The notes beneath the pieces were generated by a model, which searched no databases, was not told where the DNA came from, and saw only the letters and a list, made by a program, of their open reading frames with translations. This document shows positions 23,285 through 30,070 of a stretch of DNA of 39,947 bases, piece by piece. Location of the stretch: IMG/VR virus record IMGVR_UViG_3300047560_000468, positions 1 to 39,947 of that record. One strand, written 5' to 3'. The DNA is from a virus. The number at the start of each line of letters is the position of its first letter. Positions within the stretch are counted from its first letter, which is position 1. Both the position numbers and the translations under genes were made by a program.

Positions 23285-24900
23285 AGTTTTTCCTCTTCTA
23301 CTTCCATCATTCTACCAGAGTCTTTGCTATAAAGCAAGTGACAAGCTGGACCTGTTGTTCCACTGAAACGATTCTTTAGAACCCTCACCTTGGTAGTGTT
23401 GCGCTCATGCTCATCCTCTGCCTGACCATTACGCTCAAGGCCAATCACCATATCACTAAGCTGTGCAATAGAGCCTGAACCTCGGAGTTGTGCAAGGCTG
23501 GTTGCTGCTCCTTCCTCATGTCCTTTAGTGTCAGGGCGTTTGAGGTGGCTGACAATGATCAGACTAATACCAGTCTTTTGAACCAGAGTTCTAAGCTCAG
23601 TCATCACACGATCAAGGGCCTTTCGCTCATCTCCATTGTCTTGGGCTGAGACAACAATTGATACGTGATCAAGGAAGACATAGCCACAACCAAAAGCACG
23701 AGCAAACTCTTCAGTACGAGAGACAATGTTTTCAATGTTGGTGGAACCAAAATGGTCAAACATATACAAGCGGTCAGTACCAAGTGTAGCATCAAAAGCA
23801 TCACGTTTCTCCTCATCTGTTACATCAGTGTCAGGCAAATGCAATGGCTTGTTTGCAGCCAAGCTCATCAAACTCAAGCCAGTCTTACGAACACTCTCTT
23901 CCAAGAACATCAAGCCAATGTTGTCCTCTGTCTTACAGAGAATGTGCCAAATAATTTCACGCAAGAATTGACTCTTTCCTAAGCCAGATCCAGCAGTGAC
24001 AGTTACAAGTTCACCCTTACGAATGCCATAGGTTAATTTGTTAAGTCCTTCAAATGGATAGTTTACCTCAGCCTTGTCAAGAGGTTTACTAACTGTATCC
24101 CATAGGCTACTGCCAGCAACAATACCATCAGGCATGAATCGCTCAGCATTCCACCAGCGATCAATAAACTCTTTCTCCTTACTCGCAAGCAACCAGTCAC
24201 ACCCATCCTTAAACCCATCAACAGGCTTAAATACCTTGGCCTTGGAGCCAAACAATGTAGCAACCTGTGTTGAGGCAGTTTGTCCTGGCTCGTCAGAATC
24301 AAAGCAAATAACAATGTTCTCAAAGCTATTGAGCCACTCATAGTTTGCCTTGCAATCTTTCAATGCACCCCCTGCTCCACTCTTGATGGAGACAACAGGA
24401 AACTTAGAGCCAAGCATTTGGAACACAGCAAGGGCATCATACTCTCCCTCAACAATGGTTACATATTTGCCACCCTTGGTGAACAAGTTCTGACCAAACA
24501 AGGTGGTGTTCTTCCAATCCCCTTCAATGAAGAACCTCTTGTCGTTGATAAGTCGTTTCTTAACAGCAACAAACTTGCCTTCCTCATTGTGGTATGGAAA
24601 CCACACCTCATTCTTGGCATCAGTGACAAGCCCATATCGCTCACAAGTTGCTAGACTGATGCGCCTGGAGCCAATGGCAGGGGTAGGTAGGGAATAATAA
24701 TCCCCGCTAATGGCCTTAAAAGCCTCGCTATGCGTTTCTTTTAAGGGGGCTGGTAGGGTGGTAGCTTCCATGTCTTTCTTTCGTTCTGAGGGCGTGTGTT
24801 CTTGGCAAGCAAAACAAAAGCTACTTCCATCTTCGTTGACAGACAAAGCATCTGAGCTGTCACATGAGGGGCAAGGCTGATGAGTTTTAACAAAGGCCAT
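23281..24900 (-). CDS. DNA primase-helicase (T7 gp4-like)
   Basis: 539 aa from ATG 24900 (TAATG overlap). The N-terminal zinc finger has C10/C13 and C29/C32 (CPSC, CFAC). The TOPRIM-type primase has VEGEYDALAVF with E151 and CFDSDEPGQ with D201/D203. The hexameric helicase has Walker A GSGLGKS at 304-310 and Walker B-like YVFLDH; later LIIVSHLKRP and a GAATSLAQLRGSGSIAQLSD segment match the DnaB/gp4 family. It unwinds the fork and makes primers for the family A polymerase. Length is near T7 gp4A (566 aa). Confidence 0.95.
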   Translation of the reverse strand: MAFVKTHQPCPSCDSSDALSVNEDGSSFCFACQEHTPSERKKDMEATTLPAPLKETHSEAFKAISGDYYSLPTPAIGSRRISLATCERYGLVTDAKNEVWFPYHNEEGKFVAVKKRLINDKRFFIEGDWKNTTLFGQNLFTKGGKYVTIVEGEYDALAVFQMLGSKFPVVSIKSGAGGALKDCKANYEWLNSFENIVICFDSDEPGQTASTQVATLFGSKAKVFKPVDGFKDGCDWLLASKEKEFIDRWWNAERFMPDGIVAGSSLWDTVSKPLDKAEVNYPFEGLNKLTYGIRKGELVTVTAGSGLGKSQFLREIIWHILCKTEDNIGLMFLEESVRKTGLSLMSLAANKPLHLPDTDVTDEEKRDAFDATLGTDRLYMFDHFGSTNIENIVSRTEEFARAFGCGYVFLDHVSIVVSAQDNGDERKALDRVMTELRTLVQKTGISLIIVSHLKRPDTKGHEEGAATSLAQLRGSGSIAQLSDMVIGLERNGQAEDEHERNTTKVRVLKNRFSGTTGPACHLLYSKDSGRMMEVEEEKL

Positions 24901-25097
24901 TACAGTTCCCAATTATTTAGTAGTTCAATCTGAGCTTTACGTTCTTCTTCTGTTAGTGGTTTGCTCTCTGGTTTCATACGCAAAAAAGCAAGCTGAAATA
25001 GTTCCATCCATTCAGCATAACCAATCTTATGAGCCAGTTCAGCAGCATCTATCAATGTGAAATGTAGCCACATTTCTTCTTGATCTTCATTGCTCAT
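24900..25097 (-). CDS. Hypothetical protein
   Basis: 65 aa from ATG 25097 with GGAG upstream (MSNEDQEEMWLHFTLIDAAE). Fully helical, acidic, with a Trp/Leu-rich core (IGYAEWMELFQLAFLRM). It sits between a zinc-finger protein and the primase-helicase. Not recognised. Confidence 0.65.
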   Translation of the reverse strand: MSNEDQEEMWLHFTLIDAAELAHKIGYAEWMELFQLAFLRMKPESKPLTEEERKAQIELLNNWEL

Positions 25098-25278
25098 TTT
25101 CATCTCCTTCAATTTCTATATCACTCTCGTGTCGTAAGTCGCTACGCTCGTAGACATCAATATCATCTCGGATTGTATGATAACAATCATTACACATATC
25201 TAAAAAATCACCAGTTGTAGCACTCCTACGAGTAGCTTCAAAGTCTGATAACAAACTATTGCAACAATAACAACGCAT
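25087..25278 (-). CDS. Small zinc-finger protein
   Basis: 63 aa: MRCYCCNSLLSDFEATRRSA, then DFLDMCNDCYHTI, giving C-x-C-C and C-x-x-C pairs that can bind one zinc, followed by a very acidic tail. A short conserved T7-like phage protein with this zinc pattern is common beside the primase gene; role unknown. It is the first gene after the promoter at 25363-25391. Confidence 0.75.
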   Translation of the reverse strand: MRCYCCNSLLSDFEATRRSATTGDFLDMCNDCYHTIRDDIDVYERSDLRHESDIEIEGDENEQ

Positions 25279-25349
25279 ATGTTACTTCTTTCTTTTATGT
25301 TACAAGTATGCTTATATGTATTGTATATAACAACATAAGCAGTTCTGTG

Positions 25350-25391
25350 TACTTATAAGTATATTATACATAGAAGCATAACAAGTGTCAA
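25350..25391 (-). promoter_or_regulatory. Consensus sigma70 promoter with start-site palindrome
   Basis: Minus strand: TTGACA (25391-25386), 17-nt spacer, TATAAT (25368-25363), a perfect consensus. The palindrome TACTTATAAGTA (25350-25361) covers the expected start site, as at 4125-4136. It drives the replication genes from 25278 down. Confidence 0.9.
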
Positions 25392-25411
25392 ACAAACAAT
25401 GTAAAACTTCT

Positions 25412-25429
25412 GGTAACTCATTAGTTACC
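25412..25429. repeat. 18-bp palindrome, site 7 (perfect)
   Basis: GGTAACT, CATT, AGTTACC, extended by one more T/A pair. The stop of the gene ending at 25425 is inside it, and it lies ~20 nt upstream of the -35 of the replication promoter. Confidence 0.8.
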
Positions 25430-25865
25430 AACTGCTTTGGTAGTAAACATCAATAGAACCATTAGTAATGTCTTCATCTTGACAAAGCTCAGACATTAGT
25501 TCATATGTGTCTTGAATGCTATTCCAATACCATTCATCATACTCTGTGCTACCAAAGAAAAAGCCACTGGTAGTAGGTAAAAGCTCTGGCTTTTTATTGT
25601 CAAGAACTTCCTTGCAAATATCCTTAAGCTTTACTAGGTCACTATACTTAACAAGATATTCATCACAATCATCTTCACCTCCTTGACAGTTGTCAACAAA
25701 CCATTTGTGAATGGCATTAGCCTTACGCCAATAGCCAAGCTCAAATTCTATTTGCTTTAGTTGTCTTCCTTTGGTGAGTTTTTTGATGACAGGCTCATCT
25801 GCAATCTCATCATGCTCATTGTGCCAAAGGAAACGTTTACCTTTCAAATACATATCAAGCCCCAT
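25425..25865 (-). CDS. Conserved phage protein of the MGLDMYL type
   Basis: 146 aa from ATG 25865, with GGAG upstream; the frame upstream is inside the previous gene. It begins MGLDMYLKGKRFLW and contains GYWRKANAIHKWFVDNC and LPTTSGFFFGSTEYDEWYW. This family is very common in phages and often carries the unfounded name phosphoglycerate kinase; no ATP-binding or kinase motif is visible. Function unknown. Confidence 0.8.
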   Translation of the reverse strand: MGLDMYLKGKRFLWHNEHDEIADEPVIKKLTKGRQLKQIEFELGYWRKANAIHKWFVDNCQGGEDDCDEYLVKYSDLVKLKDICKEVLDNKKPELLPTTSGFFFGSTEYDEWYWNSIQDTYELMSELCQDEDITNGSIDVYYQSSW

Positions 25866-26061
25866 GATTTTCTCCTTTGTAGAAACAATTAAAAACATTA
25901 CCAAACACTTTGTCAAACGCTTCGTCAAGCTCTTCGTCTGACATAGTTCCATACCCACCTTGAGCAAACAGCTCTGCAATTGCTTTGAAATTTTCTTTGT
26001 GTGACAAGAAAAAATCTAGCTCATTGATAGTGAGAGCTAACGATTTTTCATATCTAGTCAT
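25855..26061 (-). CDS. Hypothetical acidic protein
   Basis: 68 aa, starting MTRYEKSLALTINELDFFLS and containing ELFAQGGYGTMSDEELDEAF. Helical, acidic. ATGA overlap with the upstream stop and an 11-nt overlap with the next start. Not recognised. Confidence 0.65.
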   Translation of the reverse strand: MTRYEKSLALTINELDFFLSHKENFKAIAELFAQGGYGTMSDEELDEAFDKVFGNVFNCFYKGENHGA

Positions 26062-26444
26062 TCTTCCACCTCATAAGTTCCAATTTGAATTACTGGTTTG
26101 TTGGTGATGGGTTTCACTTGCATAAAAGCCACATCAGCAAAAGCTACTGGCTTGTTGTCATCGTCAACAAACGAATCAAACAAGTATGGATTATACCTTA
26201 CATTTTCCCAAACAACTTTGTCAGAGGACAACAGATGTGTTGTGAATTCTCCAACAACACCAGCATGAACATTCTTTCTCTGCTCTCTAAGCACACGCTC
26301 ACGCCCTGCTTTTGACACTTTGAACTTGGGATTTTCTATGCAAACATAAGGCAAATGTGCTATCACTCTCCCTTTCTTTTCTCCCTCTAAAGCCTTGATA
26401 GAGAAAAGCTTTTTGTGCAAATTGAAATATGTAAAAACTTTCAT
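26058..26444 (-). CDS. Conserved phage protein
   Basis: 128 aa from ATG 26444 (GGAG 6 nt upstream; it overlaps the previous stop by a few bases). It begins MKVFTYFNLHKKLFSIKALE and contains KGRVIAHLPYV and KAGRERVLREQRKNVHAGVV. This is a recurrent phage family of unknown function with a conserved FNLHK start and an RKNVHA motif. Confidence 0.75.
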   Translation of the reverse strand: MKVFTYFNLHKKLFSIKALEGEKKGRVIAHLPYVCIENPKFKVSKAGRERVLREQRKNVHAGVVGEFTTHLLSSDKVVWENVRYNPYLFDSFVDDDNKPVAFADVAFMQVKPITNKPVIQIGTYEVEE

Positions 26445-26445
26445 G

Positions 26446-26700
26446 TCAAGCTCCATGGTAAATTTGTGGGATGTCCCTGACAATTGTTTTACCATACAAG
26501 TCATGCTCGTATAGTTTGTCATTCTCATCATACACTGCAACAGTTATTCCGTCTTTACCAGAATATTCCTTGCCGAAAAAGTTTATGTCAACACCATCAA
26601 ACAATGTCCATGAGTCAATACACTCAATATACTCATCCGATAGGTGCTCAAATGTGGCATCACACCACGCCAAAATGTATGCTTCAATACTCGTCTTCAT
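26446..26700 (-). CDS. Hypothetical protein
   Basis: 84 aa, starting MKTSIEAYILAWCDATFEHL; GGAG lies in the 3' end of the upstream HTH gene, which it overlaps by 17 nt. The second half is beta-like and acidic (GKDGITVAVYDENDKLYEHD). Not recognised. Confidence 0.65.
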   Translation of the reverse strand: MKTSIEAYILAWCDATFEHLSDEYIECIDSWTLFDGVDINFFGKEYSGKDGITVAVYDENDKLYEHDLYGKTIVRDIPQIYHGA

Positions 26701-26854
26701 TTGTTTGCTCCATCAAAATAGTTTTCAAAAACTTAACTGTGTATCCAGTTAAATTGGAAAGCTCTTGCAAAGTTAAGCTTGGATTGTTGTCATATATTTC
26801 CTTGATTGTAGCATATGACAATCCGTTCAAATGCCTTCTTAATGTGTATGTCAT
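26684..26854 (-). CDS. 56-aa helix-turn-helix protein, candidate regulator
   Basis: From ATG 26854 with GGAG upstream. MTYTLRRHLNGLSYATIKEI, then NPSLTLQELSNLTGYTVKFL, then KTILMEQTNEDEY. Residues ~26-48 have the spacing of a helix-turn-helix (LQELSNLTGYTVKFLKTIL). It is the only small DNA-binding-type protein I can pick out in the early arm, so it is a candidate partner for the dispersed palindromes. That link is pure inference. Its start lies 35 nt downstream of the inverted repeat at 26889-26905. Confidence 0.65.
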   Translation of the reverse strand: MTYTLRRHLNGLSYATIKEIYDNNPSLTLQELSNLTGYTVKFLKTILMEQTNEDEY

Positions 26855-26888
26855 GTTTGCTCCATGTTTATAAAAGATTCATCAGAAA

Positions 26889-26905
26889 GTTACACTTAGT
26901 GTAAC
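26889..26905. repeat. Inverted repeat GTTACAC-TTA-GTGTAAC
   Basis: Perfect 7-bp arms with a 3-nt centre between two minus-strand genes, upstream of the HTH gene. The arms share GTTAC/GTAAC with the 18-bp family, but the centre differs (3 rather than 4 nt), so it is kept separate. It could be an operator for the HTH gene or an mRNA hairpin. Confidence 0.6.
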
Positions 26906-26912
26906 CTTATGC

Positions 26913-27128
26913 TTAGTCCAGCAAAATCATATACTCTTTTGGGTAATGCTTTCTGAACCAGTCAAGGCCCTTCCTCACTTTCTTATAGTCCCCTATAAAT
27001 TCACTGCCCATGATGGTGTCATAAACAGCTACAGCCTCTGGTGTGAGCATACAAGAGTCTCCACTAAAACGATTCCTAACCTCTACTGGTTCAGTGTCCA
27101 GTATTACACAATCAAATGGTAGTTTCAT
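26913..27128 (-). CDS. Conserved phage protein
   Basis: 71 aa from ATG 27128 with GGAG upstream: MKLPFDCVILDTEPVEVRNR, FSGDSCMLTPEAVAVYD, GDYKKVRKGLDWFRKHYPKE. This is a short, well-conserved phage protein of unknown function, recognisable by FSGDSC and the VRKGLDWFRK helix. The frame upstream runs into the Gp88-like gene and is not used. Confidence 0.75.
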   Translation of the reverse strand: MKLPFDCVILDTEPVEVRNRFSGDSCMLTPEAVAVYDTIMGSEFIGDYKKVRKGLDWFRKHYPKEYMILLD

Positions 27129-27140
27129 TTTGTTTCTCCA

Positions 27141-27158
27141 TGTTACTAGATAGTTACC
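27141..27158. repeat. 18-bp palindrome, site 8 (one arm changed)
   Basis: TGTTACT, AGAT, AGTTACC: the right arm is canonical and the left has substitutions. The stop of the Gp88-like gene ending at 27146 lies inside it. Confidence 0.55.
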
Positions 27159-27775
27159 AACCGCACAACTTTGTGCATCTTCTTGCCATGAGCCAAGTAT
27201 GCCACATTGTGAACATCTTTGCTCCAGCAAGCCCGACAATCTAAACACTTACCCCCTTGGGAATAAGCAGGGCACATATGGGCATCAGCCATTGTCTCAG
27301 GTGCAACAACCATAGACACGAATTGTCCAAACTTAGGGGCTTCACCGATGTTATCACCGCTAAAGCGAACCACCACATTAGGCAAAGCATTGAGCCTGTC
27401 AAGCACGTCTTTAAACTTGGCAAACTTATACATCCTAGTGGGTATCCAATGCTGACACCATGGCGTAGCTTGACAAACTTGATAGATTTTCTCTGCCAAC
27501 TCTAGTGCATAAACATCCCCTGAGTCAAACCATCTGAAAAACCTACTATCATGTAGGGCTTTTGTCATGTCAAGCACCCATGTGTCAGCTTGCCATTCCT
27601 GCTTATTAAGCTCACGAACACGCTTGACATTGGGAAAACGATAGTTTCCTCCAGTGGCATAACACCCCTGGCAAACCTCTACAAGCCCACCATTGTCGCC
27701 TACGGCTCCGGGGCAAGTTTCTAGGGCTTGTAAACTCCACGATTTACAGCCAAGTTTAGATGTTTCAGATAACAT
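27146..27775 (-). CDS. Gp88-like protein
   Basis: 209 aa from ATG 27775, with GGAGG upstream. LETCPGAVGDNGGLVEVCQG and CYATGGNYRFPNV, then FRWFDSGDVYALELAEKIYQ, and late cysteines (CPAYSQGGKCLDCRACW) match the phage Gene-product-88 family, which is Cys-rich and may bind a metal or Fe-S cluster. Function unknown; commonly an early gene in podoviruses and mycobacteriophages. The stop is inside palindrome site 8. Confidence 0.8.
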   Translation of the reverse strand: MLSETSKLGCKSWSLQALETCPGAVGDNGGLVEVCQGCYATGGNYRFPNVKRVRELNKQEWQADTWVLDMTKALHDSRFFRWFDSGDVYALELAEKIYQVCQATPWCQHWIPTRMYKFAKFKDVLDRLNALPNVVVRFSGDNIGEAPKFGQFVSMVVAPETMADAHMCPAYSQGGKCLDCRACWSKDVHNVAYLAHGKKMHKVVRLVTI

Positions 27776-27881
27776 TTGACACCTCCAAAATGATGAACAA
27801 CATGAGGATTGTAACACATATGCTACAAAATGTTTTGTCAGTCATGGACTGCTCCATTGTCAAGCTGGCAAAATTGCCACT

Positions 27882-27906
27882 TAAGGGGACTCAGAGAATC
27901 CCCTTA
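27882..27906. terminator. Stem-loop between early genes, possible weak terminator
   Basis: TAAGGGGA (27882-27889) / TCCCCTTA (27899-27906), an 8-bp stem with a 9-nt loop, 13 nt after the stop of the minus-strand gene at 27920. No U-tract follows on the minus strand, so it may be a processing or attenuation hairpin rather than a full terminator. The rest of the 27776-27919 gap shows nothing else I can support. Confidence 0.5.
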
Positions 27907-27919
27907 GATAGTGCTCTGC

Positions 27920-28174
27920 TCAAATTACCTTAGCATCAGCTTGACGGACACGCAAGCGCACATGATCACGATGTACACGGACAACACTTGTGTGCTTGAC
28001 AGTGACATATCGGTCCACACTAGGGACTGCTTTTCGGATTGTCACACTAAACAAACCGATTCTAGCCACCTGCCCATTATGATGCTTACCATCATGGTAA
28101 ACAGTTAAGAACCGATTGCCATGGTCTGAGACAAAGCTACGGGCAACAAAAAATTCACGGATTTTTGCAAACAT
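27920..28174 (-). CDS. Basic hypothetical protein, early gene
   Basis: 84 aa: MFAKIREFFVARSFVSDHGN, then beta-rich and very Arg/His/Val rich (VDRYVTVKHTSVVRVHRDHV). A GAGAGG site precedes the start. Second gene of the early arm and rich in positive charge, so nucleic-acid binding or host take-over is possible. Not recognised. Confidence 0.6.
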   Translation of the reverse strand: MFAKIREFFVARSFVSDHGNRFLTVYHDGKHHNGQVARIGLFSVTIRKAVPSVDRYVTVKHTSVVRVHRDHVRLRVRQADAKVI

Positions 28175-28190
28175 AGAAACCTCTCTCGAT

Positions 28191-28245
28191 TAAAAGAAAC
28201 GATGCGAAAGTGCATCAGATAAGCGCCTGAGCATTGCTCAAGCGC
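28191..28245 (-). terminator. Two hairpins after the first early gene; the second resembles a terminator
   Basis: Read on the minus strand: first a 10-bp hairpin GCGCTTGAGC / GCTCAGGCGC (28245-28223) with one U-G pair, then GATGC / GCATC (28216-28201) with a 6-nt loop followed by GTTTCTTTTA. Together they could partly terminate transcripts of the 28265-28894 gene. Confidence 0.6.
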
Positions 28246-28264
28246 CTATCGGGGCGCTTTCCTC

Positions 28265-28894
28265 TCATTCTCCCCGTCCAATGCTTGCTTGAGCTTGCAT
28301 GATCATGTCCGCCGCTTTGGTGAATCCCGCCGCATGGGTTGCGATCATGATCATCTCAAGTGAATCGATTAGTCCGGCTTTAGTGCTTAGGTCGAATTGC
28401 AGGGGCTTAGCGTCTTCGGTTACTTGCGAGTTACCTTCCTCGCTTTCCCCTTCTGCCTTCTCTGCTTTCACCTTCTCCACTTTGCCCTCATCGTTGACCA
28501 CGGCCTTACCATTTTCAAGGGCCCTTAGGTCCTTCACTAGGCGCTGTACTGAGTCGTACTGGTCGATGATGTTCACCAGATTCTGGCGGGTTTCGTCAGC
28601 GCTCGCATGATCGACTACCTTTTTGAATTCGCTCTTTCGTGTCTTGGCGGTGTTCGCATCATACAGCGCCTTTGCTTGTTCCCCGTAACCCTCAATCATT
28701 TCGGCGTATTCGGCCTTGTGTGCCGTGGTGTAGGCGATTATACAGGCTTTTAGGGTCTTGATTAGCTCGCCCCCGATGCTGGCTTGAACACTAGCGAAAT
28801 GAGCGCCTACGGCCTTTGGTGAATGGGTTACATCGTCATTGGGCTTTACAGCTTGAAGCTGGTCTGCCATGGTTTGCTTAGGTTTCTTGCTCAT
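28265..28894 (-). CDS. First early gene, unknown 209-aa helical protein
   Basis: Starts MSKKPKQTMADQLQAVKPND after AGGAG. Long helical stretches (residues ~30-130, e.g. GGELIKTLKACIIAYTTAHK), a Lys/Glu-rich linker (KVEKVKAEKAEGESEEGNSQ) and a helical C-terminus. I recognise no family. The DNA is visibly richer in G+C than the flanking genes, suggesting recent acquisition or different selection. As the first gene of the early arm it may act in host take-over. Its promoter region carries the perfect palindrome at 28961-28978. Confidence 0.75.
   Translation of the reverse strand: MSKKPKQTMADQLQAVKPNDDVTHSPKAVGAHFASVQASIGGELIKTLKACIIAYTTAHKAEYAEMIEGYGEQAKALYDANTAKTRKSEFKKVVDHASADETRQNLVNIIDQYDSVQRLVKDLRALENGKAVVNDEGKVEKVKAEKAEGESEEGNSQVTEDAKPLQFDLSTKAGLIDSLEMIMIATHAAGFTKAADMIMQAQASIGRGE
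28418..28435. repeat. 18-bp palindrome, coding copy, site 9 (one mismatch)
   Basis: GGTTACT, TGCG, AGTTACC within the first early gene. Centre and right arm are nearly those of the perfect copy at 28961-28978. Confidence 0.45.
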
Positions 28895-28946
28895 GGTGTT
28901 TACTCCTGGTGTCTGTCAGAGCACTATTGCGCTGTCAGTGATGTCA

Positions 28947-28978
28947 GTATAGCACCATTGGTAACTTGCAAGTTACCT
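28947..28978 (-). promoter_or_regulatory. Early promoter (extended -10) with perfect 18-bp palindrome
   Basis: Minus strand: TATACT (28952-28947) preceded by TGC, an extended -10, about 53 nt before the ATG of the first early gene. No good -35 is visible. Instead the perfect palindrome GGTAACT-TGCA-AGTTACC (28961-28978) covers the -35/spacer region, where a bound protein would repress or activate. Confidence 0.6.
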
Positions 28979-29308
28979 AGTGTAATGTCCTACTATTTTA
29001 TATGGATACTTTGGTTTCTCATTAGTGCATGGTATGTATACTTTATTTATTGGGGATATCCCTATATTTTCTGTAGTGTGTACTTGTGTTTTCATTTTAG
29101 TGCTTGTGTGTATACTTTGGTTTCTAAGTGCTCAGGGGTTCCCTCATAAGCCCTCACATTAGTACCTTGGTTTTCAATTGGAGCTTTGCAGTAACACTTT
29201 TGTACTCAAAAGCTACCCGGGGGGAGGGCAATAATGTCCAACATAGTAGCGGTAGCCCCTTAGCCACAAAAAAGAGCAAAAATGGCCTAAAAAGATAACT
29301 AAAAAAGC
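28979..29308. other. Non-coding divergent region with degenerate direct repeats
   Basis: T-rich on the plus strand. ATACTTTGGTTTCT occurs at 29006-29019 and 29112-29125, with a third degenerate copy (TACCTTGGTTTTC) near 29163-29175. Iteron-like binding sites are possible. A Tyr/Phe/Trp-rich open frame from 28985 has no ribosome-binding site and looks like a product of T-richness. No gene is supported here. Confidence 0.5.
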
Positions 29309-29381
29309 AGTGGATAAGCTGTGGATAACTTATTGATTTGTAAAGAACTTGTGGATATCCTGTGGATAACTATGTGGATAA
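29309..29381. other. Cluster of five DnaA boxes, putative replication origin
   Basis: TGTGGATAA (reverse of the strong DnaA box TTATCCACA) occurs exactly at 29320-29328, 29361-29369 and 29373-29381, and with one mismatch at 29309-29317 and 29350-29358. All have the same orientation. Start distances are 11, 30, 11 and 12 nt, close to whole helical turns. An AT-rich stretch (29420-29600) follows on one side, as an unwinding element would. It lies at the divergence point of the two transcription arms. Confidence 0.75.
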
Positions 29382-29434
29382 CTAAAAAGGAGGCATAACA
29401 GAATCTCGACTGTATGATGTGAGACAAGAAGTGC

Positions 29435-29478
29435 TTGACAAATTAAGAATTTTGTGGTATACTATATACATATATGTA
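29435..29478 (+). promoter_or_regulatory. Sigma70 promoter for the packaging/head operon, with palindrome
   Basis: TTGACA (29435-29440), 17-nt spacer, TATACT (29458-29463). The palindrome TACATATATGTA (29467-29478) lies at the expected start site, a variant of TACTTATAAGTA. The ~145-nt leader is AT-rich and carries another ACTTATAAGT (29570-29579) shortly before the small terminase gene. Confidence 0.82.
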
Positions 29479-29614
29479 ACTCAGGATGCATATACGAAAT
29501 AAGCACTAAGGATGCTTAAATAAAATGCTTAAGTTATTGTTAATAATTTAAGAAATAGTTTAGAGCTTTACTTATAAGTTGCACTGAATAGCTTATAAGG
29601 TACTAAGGACATAG

Positions 29615-30070
29615 ATGACTCAAGAGCTACTTAAAGATGTAAATCTTTCACCTGTTAGCGTTATTAATACACAATCGGTGAATGAACAAGATGTTGTTAA
29701 AAGAAAAAGAGGGCGCCCTCGTAAGGGGGAAGTAGTAGCTAAAAAAGCAGGTAACAGGGGTGTTGTTGGTCGCCCTAAAGGTGAACAGAGCATCATCAAT
29801 GAATACAGGGCTAGAATGTTGGCTAGTCCTAAAAGTGCTAAGGTGCTTGAGAAGATTTATGAAGCAGCTCTGGATGATGCTCACAAGAACCAGAGTGCTG
29901 CCTGGAAGCTCATTATGGACAGGATGCTTCCCCTTAGTTATTTTGAGAAGAGCAGTGCTAATGCTGGGCGTAGTAGTGTTAATATCACTATCACTGGTGT
30001 TAATGGAGAAACCACCATCATTGGTGACAATGGTGACCAAGTTGAGGACATCCCATTCAATGAACTTTGA
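29615..30070 (+). CDS. Putative small terminase subunit with AT-hook
   Basis: 151 aa, with AAGGAC upstream. Residues ~30-38 (KRKRGRPRKGE) are a textbook AT-hook, and a second GRPKGE follows. The remainder is helical (INEYRARMLASPKSAKVLEK, AAWKLIMDRMLPLSYFE), with a beta-like C-terminus. Its position two genes before the large terminase and its DNA-binding character point to the small terminase, which recognises phage DNA for packaging. It overlaps the next gene by 11 nt. Confidence 0.75.
   Translation: MTQELLKDVNLSPVSVINTQSVNEQDVVKRKRGRPRKGEVVAKKAGNRGVVGRPKGEQSIINEYRARMLASPKSAKVLEKIYEAALDDAHKNQSAAWKLIMDRMLPLSYFEKSSANAGRSSVNITITGVNGETTIIGDNGDQVEDIPFNEL

Noticed and set aside
25425-25865. Phosphoglycerate kinase, the label often given to this family
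   Set aside because: No nucleotide-binding or kinase motif is present and 146 aa is far too short; kept as unknown.
28823-29149. Plus-strand Tyr/Phe/Trp-rich frame in the divergent region
   Set aside because: Half is antisense to the first early gene; the rest (from ATG 28985) has no ribosome-binding site and its hydrophobicity follows from T-rich DNA.
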